64,000 nt of DNA from Mesostigma viride (GCA_009746045.1 RPFO01000130.1:2849368-2913367); one strand, 5' to 3'. Positions 1 through 14,740 are shown, counted from the stretch's first letter. Translations and numbers: made by a program. The notes: generated from the sequence alone by a model not told the origin.

Positions 1-3000
1 CAACCACACACACACACAACCCCCCCACGCACAACCCCACACACACGCACAACCACACACGCGCACAACCACACACGCGCACAACCACACACGCGCACAA
101 CCACACACACACACAACCACACACACACACAACCACACACGCGCACAACCACCCACACGCACAACCACACACACACACACAACCCCACACACGCACAACC
201 CCACACACTCACAGCCCCCACGCACGCACAACCCAACACACGCACAACCCAACACACGCACAACCCCACGCACGCACAACCCCCCCACACACAACCCCAC
301 ACACGCACAACCACACACACGCACAACCCCACACACGCACAACCCCACACACACAACCCCCCCCACACACAAACCCCCACACGCACAACCCCCCACACAC
401 ACAACCACACACGCGCACAACCACACACACGCACAACCACACACACACACACACAACCCCACACACGCACAACCCCACACGCACAACCACACACACGCAC
501 AACCCCACACGCACAACCACACACACGCACAACCCCACACACGCACAACCCCACACACACACAACCACACACGCGCACAACCACACACGCGCACAACCAC
601 ACACACACACAACCACACACACACACAACCCCCCCACGCACAACCCCACACACACACAACCACACACGCGCACAACCACACACGCGCACAACCACACACA
701 CACACAACCACACACACACAACCACACACACACACAACCACACACGCGCACAACCACACACACACACAACCACACACACACACAACCCCCCCACGCACAA
801 CCCCACACACGCGCACAACCACACACGCGCACAACCACACACGCGCACAACCACACACGCGCACAACCACACACACACACAACCACACACGCGCACAACC
901 CCCCCACGCACAACCCCACACGCACACAACCACACACGCGCACAACCACACACGCGCACAACCACACACACACACAACCACACACACGCACAACCCAACA
1001 CACGCACAACCCCACGCACGCACAACCACACACACACACAACCCCACACACGCACAACCTCACACACGCACAACCCCACACACGCACAACCCCACACACA
1101 CACAACCCCCACACACACAACCCCCCACACACACAAACCCCCACACGCACAACCCCCCCCACACACAACCACACACGCGCACAACCACACACACGCACAA
1201 CCACACACACACACACACAACCCCACACACGCACAAACCCCACACACGCACAACCCCACACACGCACAACCCCACACACGCACAACCCCACACACGCACA
1301 ACCCCACACACGCACAACCACACACGCGCACAACCACACACACGCACAACCATACACACACACAACCCCCCCACGCACAACCCCACACACACACAACCAC
1401 ACACGCGCACAACCACACACACGCACAACCATACACACACACAACCCCCCCCACGCACAACCCCACACACGCACAACCCCACGCACGCACAACCACACAC
1501 ACGCACTACCCCCCCACACACAACCCCACACACGCACAACCACACACACGCACAAACCCCCACACGCACAACCCCCACACACACAACCACACACGCGCAC
1601 AACCCCACACACGCACAACCCCACACACTCACAGCCCCACGCACGCACAACCACACACACGCACAACCACACACACGCACAACCCCCCACACGCACAACC
1701 CCCCACACACACAACCCCCCACACGCACAACCACACACGCGCACAACCACACACACGCACAACCACACACACACACACAACCCCACACACGCACAACCCA
1801 CACACTCACAGCCCCCACGCACGCACAACCCAACACACGCACAACCCAACACACGCACAACCCCACGCACGCACAACCCCCACACACACAACCCCACACA
1901 CGCACAACCCCACACACGCACAACCCCACACACGCACAACCCCCCCACAAACAACCCCCCCACACACAACCCCCCACACACACAAACCCCCACACGCACA
2001 ACCCCCCCACACACAACCACACACGCGCACAACCACACACACACACAACCACACACACACACACACAACCACACGCACGCACAACCCCACACACTCACAG
2101 CCCCCACGCACGCACAACCCAACACACGCACAACCCAACACACGCACAACCCCACACACGCACAACCCCCCCACACACAACCCCACACACACACAACCAC
2201 ACACGCGCACAACCACACACGCGCACAACCACACACACACACAACCACACACACACAACCACACACACACACAACCACACACGCGCACAACCACACACAC
2301 ACACAACCACACACACACACAACCCCCCCACGCACAACCCCACACACGCGCACAACCACACACGCGCACAACCCCACACGCGCACAACCACACACACACA
2401 ACCACACACACACACAACCACACACACACACAACCACACACACACACAACCCCCCCACGCACAACCCCCCCACGCGCACAACCACACACGCGCACAACCA
2501 CACACACGCACAACCACACACACACACAACCACACACGCGCACAACCACACACGCGCACAACCACACACACACACAACCACACACACACAACCACACACA
2601 CACACAACCACACACGCGCACAACCACACACACACAACCACACACACACACAACCCCCCCACGCACAACCCCACACACACGCACAACCACACACGCGCAC
2701 AACCACACACGCGCACAACCACACACGCGCACAACCACACACACACACAACCACACACACACACAACCACACACGCGCACAACCACCCACACGCACAACC
2801 ACACACACACACACAACCCCACACACGCACAACCCCACACACTCACAGCCCCCACGCACGCACAACCCAACACACGCACAACCCAACACACGCACAACCC
2901 CACGCACGCACAACCCCCCACACACAACCCCACACACGCACAACCACACACGCGCACAACCACACACGCGCACAACCACACACACGCACAACCATACACA

Positions 3001-6000
3001 CACACAACCCCCCCACGCACAACCCCACACACGCACAACCCCACGCACGCACAACCACACACACGCACTACCCCCCCACACACAACCCCACACACGCACA
3101 ACCACACACACGCACAAACCCCCACACGCACAACCCCCACACACACAACCACACACGCGCACAACCCCACACACGCACAACCCCACACACTCACAGCCCC
3201 ACGCACGCACAACCACACACACGCACAACCACACACACGCACAACCCCCACACGCACAACCCCCCACACACACAACCCCCACACGCACAACCACACACGC
3301 GCACAACCACACACACGCACAACCACACACACACACACAACCCCACACACGCACAACCCCACACACTCACAGCCCCCACGCACGCACAACCCAACACACG
3401 CACAACCCAACACACGCACAACCCCACGCACGCACAACCCCCACACACACAACCCCACACACGCACAACCCCACACACGCACAACCCCACACACGCACAA
3501 CCCCCCCACAAACAACCCCCCCACACACAACCCCCCACACACACAAACCCCCACACGCACAACCCCCCCACACACAACCACACACGCGCACAACCACACA
3601 CACACACAACCACACACACACACACACAACCACACGCACGCACAACCCCACACACTCACAGCCCCCACGCACGCACAACCCAACACACGCACAACCCAAC
3701 ACACGCACAACCCCACACACGCACAACCCCCCCACACACAACCCCACACACACACAACCACACACGCGCACAACCACACACGCGCACAACCACACACACA
3801 CACAACCACACACACACAACCACACACACACACAACCACACACGCGCACAACCACACACACACACAACCACACACACACACAACCCCCCCACGCACAACC
3901 CCACACACGCGCACAACCACACACGCGCACAACCCCACACGCGCACAACCACACACACACAACCACACACACACACAACCACACACACACACAACCACAC
4001 ACACACACAACCCCCCACGCACAACCCCCCCACGCGCACAACCACACACGCGCACAACCACACACACGCACAACCACACACACACACAACCACACACGCG
4101 CACAACCACACACGCGCACAACCACACACACACACAACCACACACACACAACCACACACACACACAACCACACACGCGCACAACCACACACACACACAAC
4201 CACACACACACACAACCCCCCCACGCACAACCCCACACACACGCACAACCACACACGCGCACAACCACACACGCGCACAACCACACACGCGCACAACCAC
4301 ACACACACACAACCACACACACACACAACCACACACGCGCACAACCACCCACACGCACAACCACACACACACACACAACCCCACACACGCACAACCCCAC
4401 ACACTCACAGCCCCCACGCACGCACAACCCAACACACGCACAACCCAACACACGCACAACCCCACGCACGCACAACCCCCCCACACACAACCCCACACAC
4501 GCACAACCACACACACGCACAACCCCACACACGCACAACCCCACACACACAACCCCCCCACACACAAACCCCCACACGCACAACCCCCCACACACACAAC
4601 CACACACGCGCACAACCACACACACGCACAACCACACACACACACACACAACCCCACACACGCACAACCCCACACGCACAACCACACACACGCACAACCC
4701 CACACGCACAACCACACACACGCACAACCCCACACACGCACAACCCCACACACACACAACCACACACGCGCACAACCACACACGCGCACAACCACACACA
4801 CACACAACCACACACACACACAACCCCCCCACGCACAACCCCACACACACACAACCACACACGCGCACAACCACACACGCGCACAACCACACACACACAC
4901 AACCACACACACACAACCACACACACACACAACCACACACGCGCACAACCACACACACACACAACCACACACACACACAACCCCCCCACGCACAACCCCA
5001 CACACGCGCACAACCACACACGCGCACAACCACACACGCGCACAACCACACACGCGCACAACCACACACACACACAACCACACACGCGCACAACCCCCCC
5101 ACGCACAACCCCACACGCACACAACCACACACGCGCACAACCACACACGCGCACAACCACACACACACACAACCACACACACGCACAACCCAACACACGC
5201 ACAACCCCACGCACGCACAACCACACACACACACAACCCCACACACGCACAACCTCACACACGCACAACCCCACACACGCACAACCCCACACACAAACAA
5301 CCCCCCACACACACAACCCCCACACACACAAACCCCCACACGCACAACCCCCCCACACACAACCACACACGCGCACAACCACACACACGCACAACCACAC
5401 ACACACACACACAACCCCACACACGCACAACCCCACACGCACAACCACACACACGCACAACCCCACACACGCACAACCCCACACACACACAACCACACAC
5501 GCGCACAACCACACACGCGCACAACCACACACACACACAACCACACACACACACAACCCCCCCACGCAAAACCCCACACACACACAACCACACACGCGCA
5601 CAACCACACACGCGCACAACCACACACACACACAACCACACACACACAACCACACACACACACAACCACACACGCGCACAACCACACACACACACAACCA
5701 CACACACACACAACCCCCCCACGCACAACCCCCCCCACGCGCACAACCACACACGCGCACAACCACACACACGCACAACCCCACACGCGCACAACCACAC
5801 ACGCGCACAACCACACACACACACAACCACACACACACACAACCACACACACACACAACCCCCCCCACGCACAACCCCACACACACACAACCACACACAC
5901 GCACAACCACACACACGCACAACCACACACACACAACCACACACGCGCACAACCACACACACACAACCACACACACACACAACCCCACACACGCACACAA

Positions 6001-6690
6001 CCACACACACACAACCACACACGCGCACAACCCCACACACGCACAACCCCACACACGCACAACCACGCACAACCACACACACACACAACCCCCCCACGCA
6101 CAACCCCACACACACACAACCACACACGCGCACAACCACACACGCGCACAACCACACACACACACAACCACACGCACGCACAACCCCACACACGCACAAC
6201 CACGCACAACCACACACACACACAACCCCCCCACGCACAACCCCACACACACACAACCACACACGCGCACAACCACACACGCGCACAACCACACACACAC
6301 ACAACCACACACACGCACAACCCCACACACGCACAACCACACACGCGCACAACCACACACACGCACAACCACACACACACACAACCCCCCCACGCACAAC
6401 CCCCCCCCCACACACCCCCCCACACACAACCACACACACGCACAACCCCCCACACGCACAACCCCACACGCGCACAACCACACACACACACAACCACACA
6501 CACACGCACAACCACACACACAACCACACACGCGCACAACCCCCCCACGCACAACCCCCTACACACAACCACACACACGCACAACCCCCCACACGCGCAC
6601 AACCACACACGCGCACAACCACACACACACACAACCCCCCCCCACGCACAACCACACACACACACAACCACACACACACACACAACCACA
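1..6690. repeat. CA-rich minisatellite (CACACACAACC family) with higher-order duplications
   Basis: The stretch is built of 11-14 bp variants of CACACACAACC, with interspersed CGCGCAC, CACGCAC and poly-C versions. Rare variant words reveal long duplications. The ACTCACAGCCCC word occurs near 1,626, 1,803, 2,092 and 2,839, and again near 3,187, 3,363, 3,653 and 4,401, a constant offset of about 1,561 bp. Positions 1 to about 1,290 recur at about 4,195-5,490, an offset of about 4,194. One strand is read through as very long Cys/Val/Gly ORFs because the unit lacks stops in some frames. I treat those as artefacts. The array ends directly before a splice acceptor at 6,717, so at least its right part is probably intronic. 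Confidence 0.95.
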
Positions 6691-6717
6691 CAATCCCCAC
6701 AAAACCCTACCCCCCAG

Positions 6718-8084
6718 CTTGAGCTGCACAAGCTGCGCATGGCGGCGCGGCTGGAGGGCGAGCGCGCGGCACTCGCAAGGCAACAGGCGGCGGAGAGGGA
6801 GGCTCTGCAGCGGGCAGCCAGGGAGCAGCGGGAGAGGGAGGAGAAGGATATGGAGCGGCAGCTGGCAGCTGCCCGCAGTGCCAGCGAGGCGATGGTGGAG
6901 TCCTTTCGTGCCGATGCGCAGCAGCAGGTGGGGGACACCGCGTGGTGAACAAGAGGGAATAGAACGGGAATAAATAAGAGGGCTACTAGGAGCACGAGCA
7001 CCCCGGTGAGTAGTCCTGGTCATCCTGGTAAATAGAACCGTGAGGCCGCGTTTATAAGACGATGGACATTTAATCCAATGACGAAGGCTAGGGCACTGTT
7101 AATGAAACACAAGATAGTACCAATAACATGCAGTGAACGCATAGCTTGCCTCTACTCGTGAACCAACACCCCACGTATCCACATGGGTCATGTGGGTGAC
7201 AGGGCTCGTCAAACTGCTGCCATCCCGTGTGTGCGGAGGAATAGGCCGTGTTGTGCACGCGTGGCAGGATGTCCTCGCTCTACCCGCATGGTGTGCCCCA
7301 CCTGCGTAAGGGGATATGGCGGGGCCGGCCAACACCAACTCTTTACCTTCCCCTGCCCTTGTCTATTGTTGCATGGAAACCCATGCATTGGTCATGAGCC
7401 TGCACAAGCATTGGCCTCACGCCTTGGCCTCCAATGACCTGTCACGGACAGGGCCGAGCATTCTAGGCCCAGCCTCCACCAGCACGGCTTGTGTCCCACA
7501 GGCCTAACAGAGCCCGGCCTCGTTGCCCCTGTCCCACAGCTGTTGATGCGCACTCCACCTTGCTGTTGCTGGCCCCCTGTTGCGGCCCCCGCCCCCCCCC
7601 CCAGATCGCGGCCACCCAGAGCCGGCTTGACGCGGAGAAGGAGGAGTGGAAGCGGTGCGTGGCTACCGATGTGGAGGCCACGTTGGCGCAGGCCAAGGTG
7701 GGTCGACGCACATGCGGTAAGGGCGAAGGCCAAGGTGGGTCGTTGGTTGCGGTGGGGGGGAGGTGCAAGGTGGGGGCATGAATGCATTAGTGGGGGGGGA
7801 AGGGCAAGGGGGGGCGGGGGCCCACTTGGGTTCTGGGGCAGTCAAGGGGGGGCAAGATGGTTTAAGGATAGGCGAAGGGTGGGCAAGGTGTAGTGGGTGA
7901 TGGGAGGCGATGGATGATGCGACAGCAGGCAGCCCCTACCTGAAGCATCAACACCATTGTCACCTTAGTCAGCCGCTGACGGCGCTTTCGCCAGGTTATT
8001 GCAGAAAGCAATTTTAACGTCTTCAGCAGCTGTACACAACTTGCATCATCACCACCACCACCCCCATTCTCGTCATCATCATCG

Positions 8085-8144
<60 letters not shown>

Positions 8145-11100
8145 GAATTCTTGACTAACACCACCACGATCACCGCCAACCATCTACCACAATCGTCACC
8201 AACATGCCCACTCACCAACATCGCATGACCAACATCGCATGATGATCGCACAATCATGACCAACATCGCATGACCAACATCGCATGATGATGGCACAATC
8301 ATGTCCAACGTCGCATGACCACTGCAACTCCCCCCAGCAAACCCTGGCGGTGCGGCTGGAAGCCGAACGCGACCGCGAGCTGCAGGTGGTGGCGGCGCGG
8401 CTGGTGGAGGAGATGGTGGTGGCGGAGCGCGACGCCAAGGCGGCGTACGAGCGGCGAATGGAGGAGATGCGTGATGCCTTTACACGTGACCTGGACCAGG
8501 TGGGGATGTGCGCGCTGGAGGGCGTGGGGAAGGTGTGAGGCGGCGCGGGCGAGGGGGGAGGGGGGGGGGAGGGGGGAGGGGGAGGGGGGAGGGGGAGGGG
8601 GAGGGGGAGGGGGAGGGGGGAGGGGGAGGGGGGAGGGGAGGGGGAGGGGGAGGGGGAGGGGGGAGGGGGGAGGGGGGGACTTTGACCGAGGGAGGATGTG
8701 CAGCAAAGGGATACGAGGGGCTGGGGGCACGTGCACCGGAGACACGTGCAGCACATAGGAGATGGCACAGGGGAGTGTGCGACCTCAGGCAGGCTCCATA
8801 GAGGCGTCTACACACTTGTGTTGGAACGGATACAAAGAGACAGCGTGTCCGTGCCGCGTGCTGCGTGCGCATTCAACAGTGCCGGGTTCATGGCACCTGG
8901 ATCACCCCACACACACACACGTGCAGATGTACGAGGCCAACACAGAGCTCAGGGCGCGCGCCACCTCCCTGGCACAGGAAAATGGGGCCCTGCGGCGCAA
9001 GCACAGAGAAGGGTTGGACCGGTGCGAACGCAAGTGGGAGCGCAAGCTGGCGACATTGCAGGAGCGACATGCGCGGCTGCTGCGGGCGGTGTCGGCAGCC
9101 GGCATTCGCGAGCGCAGAGCGGGTGACAGCACAGAGTGCATGCCAACGGATGTGGACACGCAGTCAGGGGCAAACGGGTCCCTGCTGGCAAACGGTGTGC
9201 AGATGGTGGGGGGGCAAATCACATCGAAAAAGCGGCACAAGAAGGGCCACGCGGCTGACAAGGTTGTTTTGGAAGGTTTAACCAACGGCGCGGGAACATG
9301 TCCCACGTTGCCATCAATCCAGCGACGGCCACGAGGGGAGCCAGGGGGGGGGGGGGAGGCCCCATGCGAAAGCTCGCAAGCCTCTGGCCCCACCACGCCC
9401 CATGGACGTGACGCAGACGAGGACGCCCATGCATCGGCAGAGGCCATGAGCTCAGAAGGGGGCCACCGCCCATCCTCTGGTGCTGGCCGCCACCACCGCC
9501 CTCCATCAGGCAGCTCGCACCACGCGGCCCGTGGCGGCAGCGAGGCGCAGCCATCCCATGCCAGGGATGGGCAGGGATCCTGGGAAGGCCCGGCGGGCGA
9601 CAGCGTCGATGGGAGTGGGGCTCAGGTCGATGGCGGCGATGCTGGCTCCCAGGAGCAAGAAAGGCGCAGGGACGCTGACGGGGACGGGCATGGGGGGGGC
9701 GCGGGCCATAGGGGGAGTAGCACCGACGGTAGCGAGGGTGGCAGCACGGGCCTTGATAGTGATGACAGCGCCGACAGCAACTATAGCGCGGCCAAACCCT
9801 CCCCATTTTCAAGAGGACAGGCTAGCCTGCCCCACTGTAGAATGGAGCAGGGGGGGGTGCTGTGCAGCGAGGCGGACAGTGGAGGTGGCACCGATGGAGA
9901 GGAAGGGGGGGAAGGGGATGAGGGAGAGGAGGGAGAGGAGGGAGTGGTCGGGGACGAGGGAGAGGAGGGCAGCGGGACAGAGGGGGAGGAGCAAGGTGGT
10001 GGGGACGACGCGGAGCAACAACTAGAGGCGCTGATGCTGCATCGGCTGAGCCGCAAGGTATGGCTGCTGCTAGTATCGTCGCATCGTTTGTTGGTAGCAG
10101 GGTGTGATTGTTGCTAACAGTAAACCATCTGGCTATAGCATGACATCTGTGTCGCTAGCCTGTGGGTTTGTTGCGAGCACGGTTCGCATCGCATCGGGGC
10201 CTTAGGGTGATGCAAGAGGGAGGTGGGCACTAGGGACCCCCCTTATTCCCCCCACGGAGCAACCCTGCCCAGCTGCAGGGATGCGGTGATCACGGTTGGT
10301 TGGTGACCAAGTGCTGGATGGATGGCACATGCCATGCCATGCGGTGTGGGGCATTCAAATAGGGCAGGGGCTATTGGGGGTCCAATCGGCTTGTGGCATT
10401 CTCCTGTACCGGGGGGCTGATCCCTTGTTCTCACCCACTGTCAGCCACACGCACGTGGCTATGGGGACGTACTATCAGCCACTCCCATGTCAGCAAGGTC
10501 GGCTGTTTGTAGCTTCAGTGAGTTGATTGGGTTTCCTGTGGGGCTTGGCTGCACGTTAGTAACCCAACCTCTGAGTGGGCCAGCCGTGTCCGGTGGCGGG
10601 TTGTTGTGGACCTTGTGGTGGGCACGTGGCGGGGTCATCCCACTTGCGCCACTTGCACCGGTCGGCTTTTCTTGGCCACGTGGTGCGCAGGATGACGCCA
10701 TACGCGCACTGGAGAACCGAGTGGCACAACTTGAGGCACGGCTGGGACAAGAGGGTACGTGTGCATAAGCAGCGTGGCAGCTCGTGGCAGCAGTGCCGCT
10801 GGTGCCGGACCGAGAAGGTTTGTTGTTGTGGCCGACAACATGAACACACAGCTCCCGGCTGGCTGCGACGCTATCCTAGACAACTCATTCCCTTTCTCTT
10901 CGGGGGGGGAGCTAAAATTTTCATGTTTTCTAGGTAGGTTCCCGCAACTCTTGTCGGCTACTTACCAGGTTTGGTTAGTTTACCCATCACCACCGGCCCC
11001 ATGACAAAGAACCCAGAACACTCAAGCTTTCTACCCTGCCGATTGGGGCCCTTGTCCCCTTGGGCATTCCGCAGTTAAAGCACTGGATATTGTACCTAAG

Positions 11101-14100
11101 TCTCCAGGCTACCACACGCGTGGGGAGGGTTTGCAGAGATATAATTGGTTGTTTGACCTCGTTGGCATCCGCCAGGGATGAAATTTGCTAGGACAGCCAG
11201 AACGGCCTCGGTCAACCGCCACACAGTGCGCGAATTGTTGGGTGCACACCATGTGCATTTGGCCGTAGGGGGAAGCCCTGTCATGTGTAAAGCTTGTTTC
11301 ATTGCTTGCTTAATTGGATCAACCCAAGAGTCTTTCTTTTTAGCCACAAGTTAATTATCGCCAACATGATGTGGATGTCATCGCATCTCCTATTGACACA
11401 TATCCTACTTAACTGTTTTAGGGTTTGGGGTTTGGGGGTTGGGGTTGGGGGTTGGGGGGTTGGGGGGTGGGGGTGGGGGGTGGGGGGTGGGGGTGGGGGG
11501 TGGGGTGGGGGGTGGGGGTGGGGGTGGGGGGTGGGGGGTGGGGGGTGGTGGGGGTGGGGTGGGGTGGGGTGGGGGTGGGGGGGTGGGGGGTGGGGGTCGG
11601 GGGTCGGGGTCGGGGGTCGGGGGTCGGGGGTCGGGGTGGGGGGTGGGGTGGGGGTGGGGGTGGGGGTCGGGGGTCGGGGGTCGGGGGGGGTCGGGGGTCG
11701 GGGGTCGGGGTCGGGGTCGGGGTCGGGGGTCGGGGTCGGGGTGGGGGGTTGGGGTGGGGGTGGGGGGTGGGGGTGGGGTGGGGGGTGGGGGTGGGGTGGG
11801 GGGTGGGGGTGGGGGGTGGGGTGGGGGGGGGGTGGGGTGGGGGGTGGGGGTGGGGGTGGTGGGGTGGGGGTGGGGGGGGGGTGGGGGGTGGGGTGGGGGT
11901 GGGGGTGGGGTGGGGGTGGCGGGTGGCGGGTGGCGGGTGGCGGGTGGCGGGTGGGGGTGGGTGGGGGTGGGGGTGGGGGTGGGGTGGGGGGGTGGGGGTG
12001 GGGGGTGGGGGTGGGGGGTGGGGGTGGGGGGTGGGGGGTGGGGGGTGGGGTGGGGGTGGGGGTGGGGGTGGGGGGTGGGGGTGGGGGGGGGTGGGGGTGG
12101 GGGTGGGGGCTGGGGGCGGGGGGGGGGGGTGGGGGGTGGGGTGGGGGTGGGGGGGGGGTGGGTATGGGGGGGTGGGGGGGTGGGGGGGGGTGGGGGGGCA
12201 GTGCTCATTTTAGCGCCGGCCCCGCCAGGCCGGGAAAGTTGCCGGGGCGGGGCCGGCGCGCCGGCAGGCCATATAGTTGCCGGGGCGGGGAAACGGTGCT
12301 TGTAGGTCGGTAGTCCGTTGGTGACAAGTATTACTTCGGCGCTAGAAGTTCAGTGAGTTCATAGCACCTTCTTGTAAGATGAACGACGTTGGTAACTTCT
12401 GACGGCTGACACCAAAAAATTGTGACGGGCGTGAGGCAAGCTGACCCTCAAGAAGACTTTCTGACACAATCCGACTTTCCAGGGGCCCTTGGGTGCCGAG
12501 AGGTGTACGGTGCCAGGCGCCGGGAACCTGGCGGCTGTCCCCGGCCCCCGGCTTCTGCGATTTGTTGCCGGGGGTTGGGTGGGGGGTGGGGGTGGGGGTG
12601 GCGGGTGGCGGGTGGGGTGGGGGTGGGGTGGGGTGGGGGTGGGGGTGGGGGTGGGGGGTGGGGGTGGGGTGGGGGTGGGGGTGGGGGTGGGGGTGGGGGT
12701 GGCGGGTGGCGGGTGGGGGTGGGGGTGGGGGGGGTGGGGGGGGGGTGGGGGGTGGGGTGGGGGTGGGGGTGGGGTGGGGGTGGGGGGTGGGGTGGGTGGG
12801 GTGGGGGGTGGGGGTGGGGGTGGGGTGGGGGTGGGGGTGGGGTGGGGCTTGGGGTGGGGGGTGGGGGGCTTGGGGTTGGGTTTGGATTTCGCGGGTGGGG
12901 GTGGGGGGGTGGGGGGGGGGGAATGGGGTTGGGGTTTCGGGTTTCAGGTTTGGGTTTTGGGGTGTGAAGCGATGCAGCTGTGAAGCGATGCAGCTCTGCT
13001 GGACCATTGCCGTGGACGTTGCACCCATTCAGCACCGCGGCTGCTTTGGATGGTAGGGGCAACAGGCTGGGCGTGGGTTGGCAACAGGACTCCCCCTCCT
13101 CCTTACCCTGGCACCCGCGGGCACGGTGATCATTATTACAATTCTATGCCTTTTCTTTTAAACCTAAATCTAGCCCCCTGTGAGCATGTATCCAACGTTA
13201 TGCTTGCAACACGATGGCCTGGCCACACGTGGGGCCGCGTGCCCGCCCGTGCCCCTGCGCGCACCAGTGGCGGCGCTGCTTGCGGCGGAGGAGCAAATGG
13301 CCTTGCTTCGGCACGAGTTGGGACAGCTGACGGACGCGGCCAACGAGCGCGACAGGGCACTGGTGCGGCAGGGGACGCGCAGGCGCAAGGCCACCTGGAC
13401 AGGCATAGGGGTAGGGAGATGGGCAGGGGGAGGTGCAAGAGGACGGCTAGGGCTAAGGGGAAAGGGTGGGGAGGGGGAAAGGGAGGGGGACGGGGAGAGG
13501 CAAGGGTGGGGACAAGGGTAGGGGGGGGGCGGGGGGTCCGGGCAGGTGTAGGAGTGCAGGGGATGGAGAGGAATCGAGGTCAGGAGAGGTCAGGGGGAGG
13601 GCAAGGTGGAGGGGGGATGGGGGGAGGAATGGGAGGCTAAATGGGAGGGACGGGGGAGGCGCAGGGGGAGGGGCAGGGGCAGGAGGATGGGAGGGGGGCA
13701 GGGAAGGGGAAAGGGGACAAAGTGCGTGGGGCAGGGTTATGGTGGGGGAGGCGCGCCCGATACCAGCATGCCTGCACAAGCCCAGTGGTGGCTGTTTCCT
13801 GCGCGTGCGAATGCCTGTCCACACTCTGCTGAGTTTCAGCTGGGGGTGGTGGTAGAAACCCTCTCGCTGCCATGGTGTCTGATGGTCGGAGGCTTTCGAT
13901 TTAGTAGGGACCCGCTGACTGATTTGGCCAGGGGGATTTGGATGATAGTCTCTCATGCTCATGACCTGTTTGAGCATATGACATTGCCACATGCACAGGG
14001 ATGCCTACATGCATTTGTCACCGCTGCAGACGTCACTTCCAGAGGATCCAGCTGACAGCTGTCAAGACTCCATTGATGGCCATCCATACTCATACTGCAG

Positions 14101-14475
14101 TCAAGAGCACACAGGCTTTCTGGACTCGGGCTTGAGATTACGTTGGACAGACTAGTTGGTCCCCTAACCGATACAAAGCGCATGTTGCTCTGTGGTTTTC
14201 ATATCCACATTCATCATCTGTGCACCCATCAGGAATGTTGTAGTCTGACACACAGACAAGTTGTTCAACTTTTTCATCTATACTTTGCTTTCGTTTGGCA
14301 CCAGGTGGCTGAGCTGGCGATACTGGAATCCATCCTTAAGCGCCTGCTGACAAGCCGTGACTGCCTTATCTACACGCTCGGGCAGGACGTGCTGGGCATG
14401 GAAAAGGCGCTGGCGCACGCCAACCGCGTCCTCAAGGACACCTTGCACGAAATAGGGACCGGCATGGTGGTGTAG
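6718..14475 (+). CDS. Coiled-coil protein gene, last seven exons (5' end missing)
   Basis: Exons: 6718-6927, 7605-7697, 8338-8499, 8927-10057, 10691-10754, 13268-13362 and 14305-14475 (TAG stop). Every acceptor ends in AG after a pyrimidine-rich tract (one after CACACACACGTG) and every donor begins GT. Phases agree throughout, including a split Val codon (G/TG) between exons 5 and 6. The reading is about 641 residues: heptad-rich, Arg/Glu/Ala-rich coiled coil in exons 1-3, the start of exon 4 and exons 5-7, interrupted in exon 4 by a roughly 270-residue low-complexity region that ends in a Glu/Gly acidic stretch. The donor of exon 6 is the least certain; GTAGGG at 13,410 also keeps phase. The opening acceptor implies exons upstream of the window or of the satellite. 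I do not recognise the family. A structural or centrosomal/flagellar role would fit a coiled coil but is only a guess. Confidence 0.75.
8062..8145. repeat. (TCA)n trinucleotide repeat
   Basis: Near-perfect TCA/ATC repeat with a few CGT interruptions, inside the intron between exons 2 and 3 of the coiled-coil gene. The flanking 8,200-8,300 contains short tandem copies of ACCAACATCGCATGA. Confidence 0.9.
8535..8684. repeat. GGGGGA purine repeat
   Basis: Tandem GGGGGA/GGGGGGA units in the intron between exons 3 and 4. It is a homopurine tract on the sense strand. Confidence 0.9.
11415..12198. repeat. GGGGGT array with a telomere-like start
   Basis: The array begins TTTTAGGGTTTGGGG, passes through TTGGGGG units and becomes GGGGGT/GGGGT with GGGGTC and GGCGGGT variants. 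It lies in the long intron between exons 5 and 6, with the G-rich strand as the sense strand. Confidence 0.9.
12209..12570. other. Unique spacer between two G-rich arrays
   Basis: About 360 bp of non-repetitive intron sequence with a short inverted GCCGGCGCGCCGGC motif near 12,250. No coding signal was seen. Confidence 0.5.
12573..12962. repeat. Second GGGGT array
   Basis: The same GGGGT/GGCGGGT family as the array 360 bp upstream. It decays at its right end into TTGGGGTTTCGGG and GGTTTGGGTTTTGGGG. Intronic. Confidence 0.9.
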
Positions 14476-14735
14476 ATAGCTAGATTCAGAAAATTACTTG
14501 GCAACTTTGTCATTGGCGATTCGAACCATCCCTGCCCTGTCTGGACATAGATGCACAGCGCTGAACATGGCGACGGCCCCTCACGCCCCTGCACTGTTGG
14601 CGAGTCTGGGTAAAAGAATGTCTTTTAAACACTGTCCACGTGCAGTTAATGTAGTCTTTACATCGTGCTTGAGGTCGATGACAGCACAGTGTAGTTCAGA
14701 TTTTCCTACCTCACTACCCCCTGATAGGTCTTTGT

Positions 14736-14740
14736 TGTAA
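14736..14740 (+). promoter_or_regulatory. TGTAA polyadenylation-type signal
   Basis: A TGTAA pentamer lies 261 nt after the stop of the coiled-coil gene. TGTAA is the usual polyadenylation signal in chlorophyte algae. A single pentamer is weak evidence, but its position fits a 3' UTR end. Confidence 0.35.

Noticed and set aside
1-6690. CRISPR-like array
   Set aside because: Units are 11-14 bp with no unique spacers; eukaryotic context.
209-7001. Minus-strand ORFs of up to 1,731 codons rich in Cys, Val and Gly
   Set aside because: They are read-through of an 11-14 bp satellite lacking stops in some frames; composition is repetitive, no domain, and several frames are open at once.
9480-10056. 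Antisense ORFs opposite exon 4 of the coiled-coil gene
   Set aside because: Shadow frames in GC-rich coding sequence; splice phases support the plus strand.
11415-11470. A telomere
   Set aside because: Only one exact TTTTAGGG; the rest is GGGGT-type and it lies inside a gene intron, so an interstitial relic at most.
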